The position numbers were made by a program, and so were the translations under genes. This document shows positions 30,589-38,786 of a DNA stretch of 64,000 nt, in pieces; position 1 is the first letter of the stretch, and every line of letters begins with the position of its first letter. The stretch comes from Bernardetia sp. MNP-M8 (GTDB lineage: Bacteria > Bacteroidota > Bacteroidia > Cytophagales > Bernardetiaceae). The notes below the pieces were generated by a model. The model ran no database searches. It saw only the letters and a program-made list of their open reading frames with translations, and was not told the DNA's origin. The DNA is taken from positions 5,010,001-5,074,000 of the forward strand of contig NZ_CP147012.1 in the NCBI RefSeq assembly GCF_037126285.1, written 5' to 3'.

Positions 30589-31179
30589 ATGAAGAAAGAT
30601 GTATTTCTAATTAAACAGGCTTTTATTATCCCTGTCTTAGCTGTAATAAATATAATACTTGGTCTATTTGTTTCTGGCTATGATGTTGCTTCACAAAGAA
30701 TAAGTGAATTGGCTCTAGAAACTCCTTCTATTGCATACACTCACAGAATTTTAGATATAATTATTGGTATTTCTATGTGTATTTTTGCTGTGCAAGTTTT
30801 CAAGTTAGTAAAAGCTTATTTTTCATTATTAACCATTTTTGCCTTTGGTTTGACTTGGATTTTTGCAGGAGTATTTATATTAACTAGCCCATTACACGAT
30901 ATATATGGACTAACAAATGTTCTGATAATCATTCCTCTAATTTTTGTGATTGAATATAGAGAGGTTTTGAAATCTAAATATTTCGTGACCTATTCAATAT
31001 TAACATCGCTTATACATATCATATTTTTTTAGTTTTTTGATTATGGCTTCTTTTCACAAGATTATGTGGGTATTACTCAACGCATTTGGGTATTTATAAC
31101 ATTAATTTGGTTTGGAATTGCAGCTCAAAATAGTATATTGATGATAAAAGAACAACCACACATGGACACAGACCTTTGA
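30589..31179 (+). pseudogene. DUF998-family membrane protein with in-frame stop
   Basis: The frame from 30589 encodes several membrane segments of a DUF998-type protein but meets TAG at 31030-31032 after 147 codons. The same frame continues open for 48 more codons to TGA at 31177-31179, and the continuation (Q-D-Y-V-G-I-T-Q-R-I-W-V-F-I-T-L-I-W-F-G) is the expected final part of the family. The intact protein would be about 196 aa. One nonsense change therefore truncates the last membrane segment. A TAG sequencing error cannot be excluded. The end of the frame runs into the cassette-associated element. Confidence 0.75.
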
Positions 31180-31255
31180 ACAATTATAGGTTTACTAACG
31201 AATCATCTAATAAATCCTACTTTCTCTAAGCCACACACGTTAGTAGCAATATTAG
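31163..31255. repeat. Cassette-associated intergenic element, copy 2
   Basis: Alignable to 28627-28728. It contains an inverted pair actaacg (31194-31200) and cgttagt (31238-31244), suggestive of paired core sites, and lies just before the Crp-like gene at 31281. Confidence 0.55.
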
Positions 31256-31280
31256 TGTAGAGTAGAATAAAAATCTAGCA

Positions 31281-31862
31281 ATGAACGAAATAGCAAAAAA
31301 ATATTTACTTAAGTTTAATAGATTTAGTTCAGATGAAATTGACCTAATCATAAAAAACACATCCGTTGAAACCTTTAAAAAAGGAGATATTCTGATTCAA
31401 GAGGGGAATATTTGCAGGAAATGTTATTTTGTTCTAAAAGGTTGTCTTCGTCAATTTAAAGTTGTAGATGGAGTTGAAAAAACTACAGAATTTTTTCTTG
31501 ATGGCGAACCTGTGGTTTTATATTCAAGTTATTTGAATGGTAAGCCATCTGAATACACTATTCAATTTATTGAAAATTCCACACTAATCAGTGGTACGAG
31601 AGAACAAGAGCTCGTAATGCATAATTCCAATCCATCCATTGAACATTTAACCCATAGTCTTATGTTTGAGGATTATAAAAAAGCTGAAAATTACATCACA
31701 CTTCTTAACTGTTTTAATGCCGAGAAAAGATATTTGATGTTAATGAAATCAAGACCTGAAATTTTAAATAGAATTCCACTTATATATATATCAAGTTACA
31801 TTGGTGTAACTCCAGAATCGCTAAGTAGAATTAGAAAAAGGATTTTGAAAAATAGGGATTAG
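31281..31862 (+). CDS. Crp/Fnr-family transcriptional regulator
   Basis: A 193-aa regulator with a cNMP-binding-like N-terminal roll (F-K-K-G-D-I-L-I-Q-E-G) and a C-terminal HTH (R-I-P-L-I-Y-I-S-S-Y-I-G-V-T-P-E-S-L-S-R-I-R). It has the same length and plan as the protein at 28772 but is clearly diverged, so it is a paralogue or a separate acquisition rather than a recent copy. It is convergent with the DUF4345 gene. No obvious cofactor residues. Confidence 0.85.
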   Translation: MNEIAKKYLLKFNRFSSDEIDLIIKNTSVETFKKGDILIQEGNICRKCYFVLKGCLRQFKVVDGVEKTTEFFLDGEPVVLYSSYLNGKPSEYTIQFIENSTLISGTREQELVMHNSNPSIEHLTHSLMFEDYKKAENYITLLNCFNAEKRYLMLMKSRPEILNRIPLIYISSYIGVTPESLSRIRKRILKNRD

Positions 31863-31939
31863 TATCAATACTATCAGTAAAAAATAATTCAAATATACCG
31901 AAGTCTAATAATTTAAAACCATAATAAGACTTCCTCTTT

Positions 31940-32353
31940 TTACATTTTTAAATCACTACTAGTCTTTTTTCTCAATCTATAATATACAATATAAGCTACA
32001 AGACCTATGGTGATTTCAGAGATAGTTACAATCACTAATGATTGGTTAGGAATGCCATCAACGATAATACCGTACACTCGTGATAAACCGTAAGACAAAT
32101 AAAATAAAATAGCAAGGAAAAGTGCCGAACTACTTAGAGAATGTCTGAATGCACCCCAAAACATTATAATCCCTGCAATTAATAAAGTACCACCAGCAGC
32201 TCTTATTTCACTTAACAAACTAACTTCCCCTTCTACGTTTATACCAGCAGATGCTTCAAATACAATAGGAAAAAACATTTGACCGATACCTACTGAAATA
32301 CCAATAACACCTGCAAAAATTAGAATTGCTTTTAAATAAATTGACTGTTTCAT
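31940..32353 (-). CDS. DUF4345-type membrane protein
   Basis: A 137-aa protein with four hydrophobic segments and the pattern S-E-I-R-A-A-G-G-T-L-L (residues ~45-57), characteristic of DUF4345-like proteins. Function unknown. It is convergent with the Crp-like gene at 31281 and divergent from the degraded DUF4919 gene. Confidence 0.7.
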   Translation of the reverse strand: MKQSIYLKAILIFAGVIGISVGIGQMFFPIVFEASAGINVEGEVSLLSEIRAAGGTLLIAGIIMFWGAFRHSLSSSALFLAILFYLSYGLSRVYGIIVDGIPNQSLVIVTISEITIGLVAYIVYYRLRKKTSSDLKM

Positions 32354-32444
32354 AATAACTAAAATATTGTTTTGTATTAAATTTATAATGACACAAAGAT
32401 AAATGACGCAAATAACAGTCTACTTGACTTAAGATAAGAAATGA

Positions 32445-33016
32445 AATTATTACAAAAAAGTAAGAACTTTCGTTACCGATACTTCTTCTCAATATTACTG
32501 GATATATATACAAAAACATCTGTCTTACAGTAAGACTTCGCAAAAGAAGATTTAAAATATTTTTATTATTCCCAAGGATTGAAAAATATAGATTTAACAC
32601 CTTTTCCATCTCTTTGTCTTGACCCAAGAAGAATAAAAATGTTTAAAATGGCTAATTCAAATAGACTTAAAAAGGCAAAAAATATTGGAATGAAACTAAT
32701 TCAAGAAAATCCATTTGATTTAGGAACTTTGATTTATCTTTCTATGTGTTTAGGTAAGTTAGAAGGCAATACTGAGAATAAGTATTACTTGCGTATGAAA
32801 GCAATTGTACAATCCATATTATATACTGGAGATGGAAATACTTCTGAGTCATCTATTAAAATCTCTAATATAGGAGATGATGGATTACTAGTTGGCTTTC
32901 TGGGATTCAATGGAAAACGAATAGAAGATTCGAATATTGATGGAAAAATGTTTTCTCTTTGGGAAAGCTCCTCAGGCAGAAAGTTGTATTTTGAGTATGT
33001 ATTTATTTTCTTATAA
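32445..33016 (+). pseudogene. DUF4919-family gene, frameshifted near its 5' end
   Basis: From about 32534 one frame reads K-E-D-L-K-Y-F-Y-Y-S-Q-G and continues through D-P-R-R-I-K-M-F-K-M-A-N, a helical repeat part and T-G-D-G-N-T-S-E-S to 33016, the pattern of the Bacteroidota DUF4919 family. The expected preceding segment (T-D-T-S-S-Q-Y-Y-W) is present in another frame at 32475-32501 and runs on to a stop at 32555. One indel near 32530-32545 thus splits the gene, and no signal peptide or clean start is found upstream. A TTG at 32579 would give only a truncated 145-aa product. Confidence 0.6.
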
Positions 33017-33461
33017 AATAAAGGTTATCACGGTTATTTTTGTATAACAGTCTTCCAGACTGTTGAATTTGATAAAGTACTGTTTTTGATGTTCAGGCTG
33101 GAAGTCTGAAATACCTTAATACAAACCGTGATAAGGTTTAATGATTACTCTCCTCTTTTATACTCAAGATTAATCAGTTTTTGTTACTCCACCTAACGGT
33201 CTTAAAGATTCTTAGGATTTAAATAAGGAATTTTTTGAGTGAAAATTTAGTTATTATTTGTCGAAAACCAATTATGAATGAGTATATACAGAGAATGAAA
33301 AAAACTAAGCAAAAACATAAAATAACAAAAAAACACAAACATTTTATACAAACTTCCGTAAATCTAAACTTGTTGTGGAACTGTTGATTTCATTTTACGA
33401 TTGATAGCCAACAACAAAAAGTGTTTTTTATTTCTATTTTACTTACTACACATTTGCTTAT
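33017..33461. other. 445-bp spacer holding a MITE-like hairpin
   Basis: The first part (33021-33140) is an inverted-repeat element listed separately. The rest is AT-rich, with no hairpin or RNA gene recognised; it includes the promoter region of the hydrolase gene at 33462. Confidence 0.4.
33021..33140. repeat. MITE-like inverted-repeat element
   Basis: A ~120-bp sequence whose ends (33021-33033 and 33125-33139, core ttatcacggtt) are inverted, with a second inner inverted pair: cagtcttccagactg (33048-33062, itself a perfect palindrome) and caggctggaagtctg (33094-33108). There is no coding capacity. Size and symmetry suggest a miniature inverted-repeat element or a long palindromic repeat. 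Confidence 0.6.
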
Positions 33462-34517
33462 ATGAAATTAATTAAACCAATACTTAAAATAGTATTATTC
33501 TTAATCATAATTGTAAGTTTAGTCATCGGTACTATGATATGGAGTTTATCATATATAGATGAAGATATTTTAACTGATACAGTTTCTGAAACTAAGATAA
33601 AATTTGGCGATTTTAAAGAAGGGGAAATATTAAAAAAGCAAAAGTTAGACGGATTTAAGTATTGGTTTTTAGAAACATCAGGTGTGTTTTTTTCTAAATT
33701 TAAGCCTTTAAAAAACACGATACACTATTCCATAGCCTACAAAAGTGATGGTTTGATTGTAACAGGTAGTATGGTAACACCCAAGAAAGAAGGAGTTTAT
33801 CCATGTATTATCTTTAATAGAGGTGGAAATAAAGATTATGGAAGACTTAACTTTAGAATGGTTAATATATATATGACTGCATTAGCAGAACAAGGTTATG
33901 TAGTTATAGCTTCTAATTATAGAGGAAATAGTGGTAGTGAAGGAAAAGAAGAGTTTGGGGGGGCAGATGTAAATGATGTATTAAATTTAGTACCAGCACT
34001 TTCAGAAGAGCCTATGGCAAATACTTCTAAAATAGGTTTATATGGTCATAGTAGAGGGGGTATGATGACTTATAAAGCTCTGCAAAACTCAGAGATATTC
34101 AAAACAGCTGTTGTAATGGCAGGTTCTGCTAATGAGTTTACATCAATAAAAGATCGTCCAGCATTAGAAAAAAATGTACATGCTGAGTTAATTCCCAATT
34201 ATTATGAAAATAAGGAGGAAGAATTAAAAGCTAGATCTGTATGTTTTTGGGCAGAAGAGCTTAGTAAAACTCCCTTACTTTTATTGCATGGTATTGATGA
34301 TAAGAGAGTTAATTATGATGAAGTAGTAGAATTGACCACTAAACTTGATAGTTTAAATTTTCCCTATCAATTATTATCTTTTACAAAAGGGGATCATACT
34401 CTATCTAAAAATAAGAAGCAAGCAAATGCAAGAATTATTAATTGGTTCAATAAATATTTACGAGAAGAGCAAAGCTACAATGAAACTCAAAATAAAGTAA
34501 CTATACCACTTCTTTAA
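33462..34517 (+). CDS. Alpha/beta hydrolase (dipeptidyl-peptidase/acyl-hydrolase type)
   Basis: A 351-aa serine hydrolase with an N-terminal signal anchor (residues ~8-28). Motifs are N-R-G-G-N near residue 118, the nucleophile elbow Y-G-H-S-R-G-G, an Asp in H-G-I-D-D-K-R-V and a His in K-G-D-H-T. The G-H-S-R-G-G elbow and D-D-x-R-V loop are typical of S9-like and related esterase families. It is probably periplasmic; the substrate is unknown. No clear operon partner. Confidence 0.85.
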   Translation: MKLIKPILKIVLFLIIIVSLVIGTMIWSLSYIDEDILTDTVSETKIKFGDFKEGEILKKQKLDGFKYWFLETSGVFFSKFKPLKNTIHYSIAYKSDGLIVTGSMVTPKKEGVYPCIIFNRGGNKDYGRLNFRMVNIYMTALAEQGYVVIASNYRGNSGSEGKEEFGGADVNDVLNLVPALSEEPMANTSKIGLYGHSRGGMMTYKALQNSEIFKTAVVMAGSANEFTSIKDRPALEKNVHAELIPNYYENKEEELKARSVCFWAEELSKTPLLLLHGIDDKRVNYDEVVELTTKLDSLNFPYQLLSFTKGDHTLSKNKKQANARIINWFNKYLREEQSYNETQNKVTIPLL

Positions 34518-34599
34518 GCATACTTTCTTTAATTACGATTTATCAAAAAAATAATTCCTTGTTTTTGTTAAATGAAATTTTAAGCTACAAAATAAAAAG

Positions 34600-35016
34600 T
34601 TACTCTTGATTTGAGTTTTCTACAATTTCATCTAAAAAATCTTCGGCTTGTTCTTCTGTGTTGAAGTGTTTGACAGAAAGCTCAGTACGATTGACAGTTC
34701 TCTGAACTTGCAAAACAGCAATATCATCTGCTGAAATAACTGAGGCTGAATACAAGAAACCATTCTCTAATTGATACTGTTGTAATTCTTCCATTATTTT
34801 TTGAAACTTATTAGGCATAGGTTGCATAAGTTTCAAATCTGCTAAGACAGTAAAATTTTTTTGCATACTATCTACTGCTTTTATCCAATCAGAGCGAAAT
34901 TGTTCGAAAATAGCATCATTTCTCCATTTTGCTTTTAAGTGGATATAATAAATCCTATTTTTAGAGTAATCTGCTGATAAGGAATAGAACTCTGTTACAT
35001 TTATTTCTGTTTTCAT
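34600..35016 (-). CDS. STAS/SpoIIAA-like small protein (tentative)
   Basis: A 138-aa soluble protein with an alternating strand/helix pattern: an N-terminal strand, a helix containing F-R-S-D-W-I-K-A-V-D, a strand F-T-V-L-A-D-L-K, and a final H-F-N-T-E-E-Q-A-E-D-F-L helix. The plan resembles the 149-aa protein at 16640-17089 and SpoIIAA-like proteins. No conserved phosphorylatable Ser in a clear motif. Function unknown. Confidence 0.5.
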   Translation of the reverse strand: MKTEINVTEFYSLSADYSKNRIYYIHLKAKWRNDAIFEQFRSDWIKAVDSMQKNFTVLADLKLMQPMPNKFQKIMEELQQYQLENGFLYSASVISADDIAVLQVQRTVNRTELSVKHFNTEEQAEDFLDEIVENSNQE

Positions 35017-35402
35017 TTATCTGAAATATAATAAACGTTGTAAGTAGTTTTAAGTAGTGATTTTTTATACAAATATAAAAAAAATACGTTTGAAAACAAC
35101 ATACAAGAGAGTGTGCTTATTTAAATTGATAGTACTAAATCGTCGGTGAGGACACCGACAATGGCGATTGTTTTACGAAAAAGTGCTTTTTTTGCCGTTG
35201 TTGGTGTCCTACAAATTTAATTAAAGTCCAAATTACTTTTCAGATAGATAATTTTCAAACTTTTTCTTGTAAAAACTCTTTTCTTATTGTAGATTGCTAT
35301 ATAACAACGTCCTCAACGATGGCAAAGTCTCGTTGAGGATTTAAAAAACATTTTCTCGCCGTTGTTGGTCTGCTGACCAACAACACAAGCACCATTTATT
35401 TT
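35017..35402. repeat. Spacer with GCCGTTGTTGGTGTCC-type palindromic repeats
   Basis: Several related palindromes lie upstream of the response-regulator gene. 35142-35159 is gtcggtg/caccgac. 35150-35165 and 35194-35209 form an inverted pair (ggacaccgacaatggc against gccgttgttggtgtcc, two mismatches). 35311-35319/35330-35338 is cctcaacga/tcgttgagg. 35361-35369/35376-35384 is gttgttggt/accaacaac. The same core occurs at 42439-42453, and the cctcaacg type occurs at 57685-57759. Confidence 0.65.
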
Positions 35403-36557
35403 ATGCCAAAAAAAATTCTTATCATAGACGATGAAGCTGCCATTCGTCATACACTCCGAGATATTTTGGAGTACGAAAAGTACGAAATAGATGAAGCCAA
35501 AGACGGACAGCAAGGTCTTGATATGTTGCTTATTAATAATTACGATGTGGTTTTATGTGACATCAAAATGCCAAAAATGGACGGCATAGAAGTATTACAA
35601 AAATCTACCGAGCTAGGTAGAGAAAACGCTTTTATCATGATTTCGGCACACGGAAACATCGAAACTGCTGTTGAATGTACCAAAAAAGGAGCATTTGATT
35701 TTATCGAAAAACCACCCGATTTGAATCGTCTTTTGGTTACAATTCGTAATGCAATGGAAAAAACCCAGCTCGTTACAGAAACCAAAACATTAAAGAAAAA
35801 AGTCCCTAAAACGATTGATATTATTGGAGAATCACAGGCTATTCACGATGTAAAAGAAACTATCGAAAAAGTTGCGCCTACAGATGCTCGTGTTATGATT
35901 ACAGGACCTAATGGTTCAGGAAAAGAGTTAGTTGCTAAGTGGTTACACGAAAAAAGTGAGCGTTCGGCGCATCTTTTAGTAGAGGTAAACTGTGCTGCTA
36001 TTCCTTCTGAGCTTATAGAAAGTGAGCTTTTCGGACACGAAAAAGGCTCTTTTACATCAGCTATCAAACAACGTATTGGTAAGTTTGAATTGGCAGATAA
36101 AGGTACTTTATTTCTTGATGAAATTGGCGACATGAGTCTTTCGGCACAAGCAAAAGTTTTACGTGCTTTGCAAGAACACAAAATTACTCGTGTGGGTGGT
36201 GATAAAGAAATTAAAGTTGATGTTCGTGTAGTGGCTGCAACCAATAAAAATCTAAAAGAAGAAATAAAAAATGGAAATTTTAGAGAAGACTTGTACCATC
36301 GTTTGGGTGTTATTTTGATAAAAGTTCCTGCTCTCAATGATCGTAGAGATGATATTCCTCTTTTGGTGGAACATTTTTTAGATCAAATTGCTACTGAATA
36401 TGGTGAGCCTAAAAAGAAAATTGATGCAGCAGCATTGAAAGAACTTCAAAAACACGACTGGACAGGAAATATTCGTGAACTCAGAAATGTAGTAGAAAGA
36501 CTTATCATCATGAGTGGAAAAGCAATCACAGCTGATGATGTAAAAAAACATGCTTAG
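35403..36557 (+). CDS. NtrC-type response regulator (receiver + AAA+) lacking a DNA-binding domain
   Basis: A 384-aa protein: receiver domain (phospho-acceptor D53 in V-L-C-D-I-K-M-P; conserved D-D at 9-10) and a sigma-54-interaction-type AAA+ ATPase with Walker A G-P-N-G-S-G-K-E, E-S-E-L-F-G-H-E-K-G and Walker B L-F-L-D-E-I-G. The sigma-54 contact motif G-A-F-T-G-A is replaced by G-S-F-T-S-A. The protein ends right after the AAA+ lid (T-A-D-D-V-K-K-H-A), with no Fis-type HTH. This may be a conserved Bacteroidota variant rather than a truncation. No histidine kinase gene is adjacent. A terminator hairpin follows. Confidence 0.85.
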   Translation: MPKKILIIDDEAAIRHTLRDILEYEKYEIDEAKDGQQGLDMLLINNYDVVLCDIKMPKMDGIEVLQKSTELGRENAFIMISAHGNIETAVECTKKGAFDFIEKPPDLNRLLVTIRNAMEKTQLVTETKTLKKKVPKTIDIIGESQAIHDVKETIEKVAPTDARVMITGPNGSGKELVAKWLHEKSERSAHLLVEVNCAAIPSELIESELFGHEKGSFTSAIKQRIGKFELADKGTLFLDEIGDMSLSAQAKVLRALQEHKITRVGGDKEIKVDVRVVAATNKNLKEEIKNGNFREDLYHRLGVILIKVPALNDRRDDIPLLVEHFLDQIATEYGEPKKKIDAAALKELQKHDWTGNIRELRNVVERLIIMSGKAITADDVKKHA

Positions 36558-36587
36558 TTTGATAATCCTTATTTTCATTAAATGAAG

Positions 36588-36632
36588 AAAAACCCATTAT
36601 ATTAGTTTTGAAAACTTATACAATGGGTTTTT
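36588..36632. terminator. Hairpin between convergent genes
   Basis: aaaaacccatt (36588-36598) pairs with aatgggttttt (36622-36632). It lies between the response-regulator gene (+) and the minus-strand membrane protein gene and could serve both. Confidence 0.65.
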
Positions 36633-36706
36633 ATCGGACTAAATTATGTCCAAAAATTAATTGAAATTAAATTTTTAAGTCAAAATTATCGTATATAATT
36701 GTTTTC

Positions 36707-37729
36707 CTACAAACTTCCCTCCCAAGAAAAATAATAAAGACAAGGAACAAGCCAAGATAAAACCCAAAATAGCAAAGCGATTTTTTTATAATTACTCCAA
36801 AAAACTAAATAATTGGTATTTAATTTATTCTTTACTAAAGCAAAAATTAATTTATTTACTAGAAAAAGACCCACAAAAAATAGATTGAAGAAAAGTAAGT
36901 AACCTATATAGTTATATTTCTGAAAGAAAATATCAAATAAACACAGATGAGAAGGCAAACCGTAAATATATTTTACAAAAAAGAATTTCAAAACATAAAC
37001 ACTCAAAACGATATACAAAATACCATCTATGAAAAGTAGAAAATTAGATAGGAAAGATGTATTCTTTGATTTATCTGATTTATTATTTTTGAATAGATTT
37101 CTAATTAAGTAAATTCCTAAAATACTTCCAGTAAAAATCCAAGCAAAAATTCCTTCATTGAGAAAAACTGAAGAGTTTAGAAAATTAGTAGCATCTATTT
37201 CTTGACTAAAAAAACTTACACTACAACAAGTCGCAATCAAATCAGGATTTATATTCCAAAAATAAAGAGACATCAATATAAGTTCGGTAATTACACATAA
37301 AAAAGCAGGAAAAACAAGATAGTATTTTTGAGGAGTAAGAGGGTAAGTAGGTTCTTTTTTATCCAAAAAGTGTAAAAATAAAAAACTACTATAGACAAAC
37401 AAACTTCCTATTTTAAAATATAAAAGAGGATAACCAAACTGATTTGCTTCAAGCGCACCTGTGGCACACATTGCTCCACGTAAAAGAGATGGAATATGTT
37501 CATTGATTGTAACCAAAAAAGCAATCAAGGAAAAACTCTGAAATAATAGCACCAATTCCAAAACTGCACCTACTAAAAAAGTACGCCTTTCAAGGTCAAT
37601 TTGATTTTCATCATTACTAGAAATATTCCATTTTATGATAATCTTAAAAACGGTCTTTAAGACCATCAAAAGTAAGAAAAAACAACAGCTTTGAGCAAGA
37701 AGTTGAGCAATTATCCATGTATCAGTCAT
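36707..37729 (-). CDS. Polytopic membrane protein with conserved-looking cysteines
   Basis: A 340-aa protein with about eight hydrophobic segments. Cysteines stand in suggestive positions: M-C-A-T-G-A-L-E-A-N (residues ~86-95), a C-C pair in A-T-C-C-S-V-S-F, and L-C-L-F-D-I-F-F-Q-K-Y-N-Y-I-G-Y later. Such Cys motifs at membrane edges suggest thiol/disulphide or quinone-linked redox chemistry, but I do not recognise a named family. It lies 76 bp downstream of nuoJ on the same strand. Confidence 0.6.
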   Translation of the reverse strand: MTDTWIIAQLLAQSCCFFLLLMVLKTVFKIIIKWNISSNDENQIDLERRTFLVGAVLELVLLFQSFSLIAFLVTINEHIPSLLRGAMCATGALEANQFGYPLLYFKIGSLFVYSSFLFLHFLDKKEPTYPLTPQKYYLVFPAFLCVITELILMSLYFWNINPDLIATCCSVSFFSQEIDATNFLNSSVFLNEGIFAWIFTGSILGIYLIRNLFKNNKSDKSKNTSFLSNFLLFIDGILYIVLSVYVLKFFFVKYIYGLPSHLCLFDIFFQKYNYIGYLLFFNLFFVGLFLVNKLIFALVKNKLNTNYLVFWSNYKKIALLFWVLSWLVPCLYYFSWEGSL

Positions 37730-37804
37730 AATTTCAGTTATCAGTTACTATTTATCAATTATCAGCAAAGTCATTTTTTATCCTAATAGTTTACATAAAA
37801 AATG

Positions 37805-38338
37805 TTATGCAGCATTATTTTTTTCTCCTACCAAAACAGCTACACCAAGAAGTGCAATAGTGAGCAGAATTCCTCCTAATTCGAAAAATAGAATGTAATC
37901 TGTTAGAAAAAGACGTGCAATCTGATCAAGTGTAGAAATATCTGTATTAGATGAAAAATCTTTTTTTGTACTACTAGTTGAAGCAAATTCTATTAAATTT
38001 CCTCTCAAAATCCAGCTTGAAATCAATAAAGTAAACAAAACTGAAAGCACAATTCCAGAAAGTTTGTACTGTTTGTCAGATATAATTTTTTCATCTGAAA
38101 TTTTATGCACAAACATAATCCCAAATAAAAGCAACACCACAACACCACCAACATAAATAGCCAAATGCGTTGCAGCCACAAAATCAGCACCTTCCAAAAC
38201 AAAAAGGGCAGCCACTCCAAGCATGGTAGCCAAAAATGAAAAAGCTGATTTTATCACTTCTTTTTGATACCAAACATTCAATGCACTTAGAATAACGATT
38301 ATCCCAAAGACAATCTGTAAAATTTTTATGTATTCCAT
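37805..38338 (-). CDS. nuoJ: NADH-quinone oxidoreductase subunit J-like protein
   Basis: A 177-aa membrane protein of the NuoJ family (complex I membrane arm): five hydrophobic segments, with the conserved A-A-T-H-L-A-I-Y-V-G-G-V-V-V-L-L-L-F-G-I-M pi-bulge helix in TM3 and a final T-I-A-L-L-G-V-A-V-L segment. In most genomes nuoJ is inside the nuo operon. Here no other nuo gene is adjacent, and the downstream gene is a Cys-containing membrane protein. The subunit may be separated from the rest of its operon, or it may be a second copy. Confidence 0.85.
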   Translation of the reverse strand: MEYIKILQIVFGIIVILSALNVWYQKEVIKSAFSFLATMLGVAALFVLEGADFVAATHLAIYVGGVVVLLLFGIMFVHKISDEKIISDKQYKLSGIVLSVLFTLLISSWILRGNLIEFASTSSTKKDFSSNTDISTLDQIARLFLTDYILFFELGGILLTIALLGVAVLVGEKNNAA

Positions 38339-38786
38339 TATATGACTTTTTCTAAGTTTTTTAGATTACTTTTTTAACTAAAATAGCATTTTAAACACCA
38401 AGTAGTTAAACATAATTAGCGAGTGCTTTCACTTCACCGAGTTATCAGTTTTATCCATTACTATAATAGTCAGTTCTAGTCGTTTTTATTTTTTTGAAAA
38501 TAATTTAATAAGAAACTTGAAAATCATAAGCTACGCCTCATAAACTAGATTTTTCTTGGTAAATTGCACACTAATTCTAAAATTAAAAACAAAGATAGTA
38601 AAGCACTCACAAATCACACTACCCAGATTTAATACTTTTATTATCTACATAAACTTGAAATTTCTTTTGTCATAAAACTTTTTACAGAAAAATAGTGTTA
38701 AGGCGCAAGCCCATAAAAAAAATGTTTTCCTATCAAATAAAACCTTCAAATCTGTATTTTTTGTAAAAATACAGATTTTATCAATT
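38339..38786. other. 448-bp divergent spacer
   Basis: This spacer lies between nuoJ (-) and the helicase gene (+). It is AT-rich, with no repeat-family copy seen. The only clear structure is the hairpin 38748-38777 immediately before the helicase start. Confidence 0.35.
38748..38777 (+). promoter_or_regulatory. Hairpin in the helicase leader
   Basis: aaatctgtatttt (38748-38760) and aaaatacagattt (38765-38777) form a perfect 13-bp stem ending 9 bases before the helicase ATG at 38787. It could end an upstream transcript, attenuate, or occlude the start region. Confidence 0.5.

Noticed and set aside
32256-32627. Minus-strand frame of 123 codons
   Set aside because: Overlaps the DUF4345 gene in another frame and the broken DUF4919 gene; composition is that of a shadow frame.
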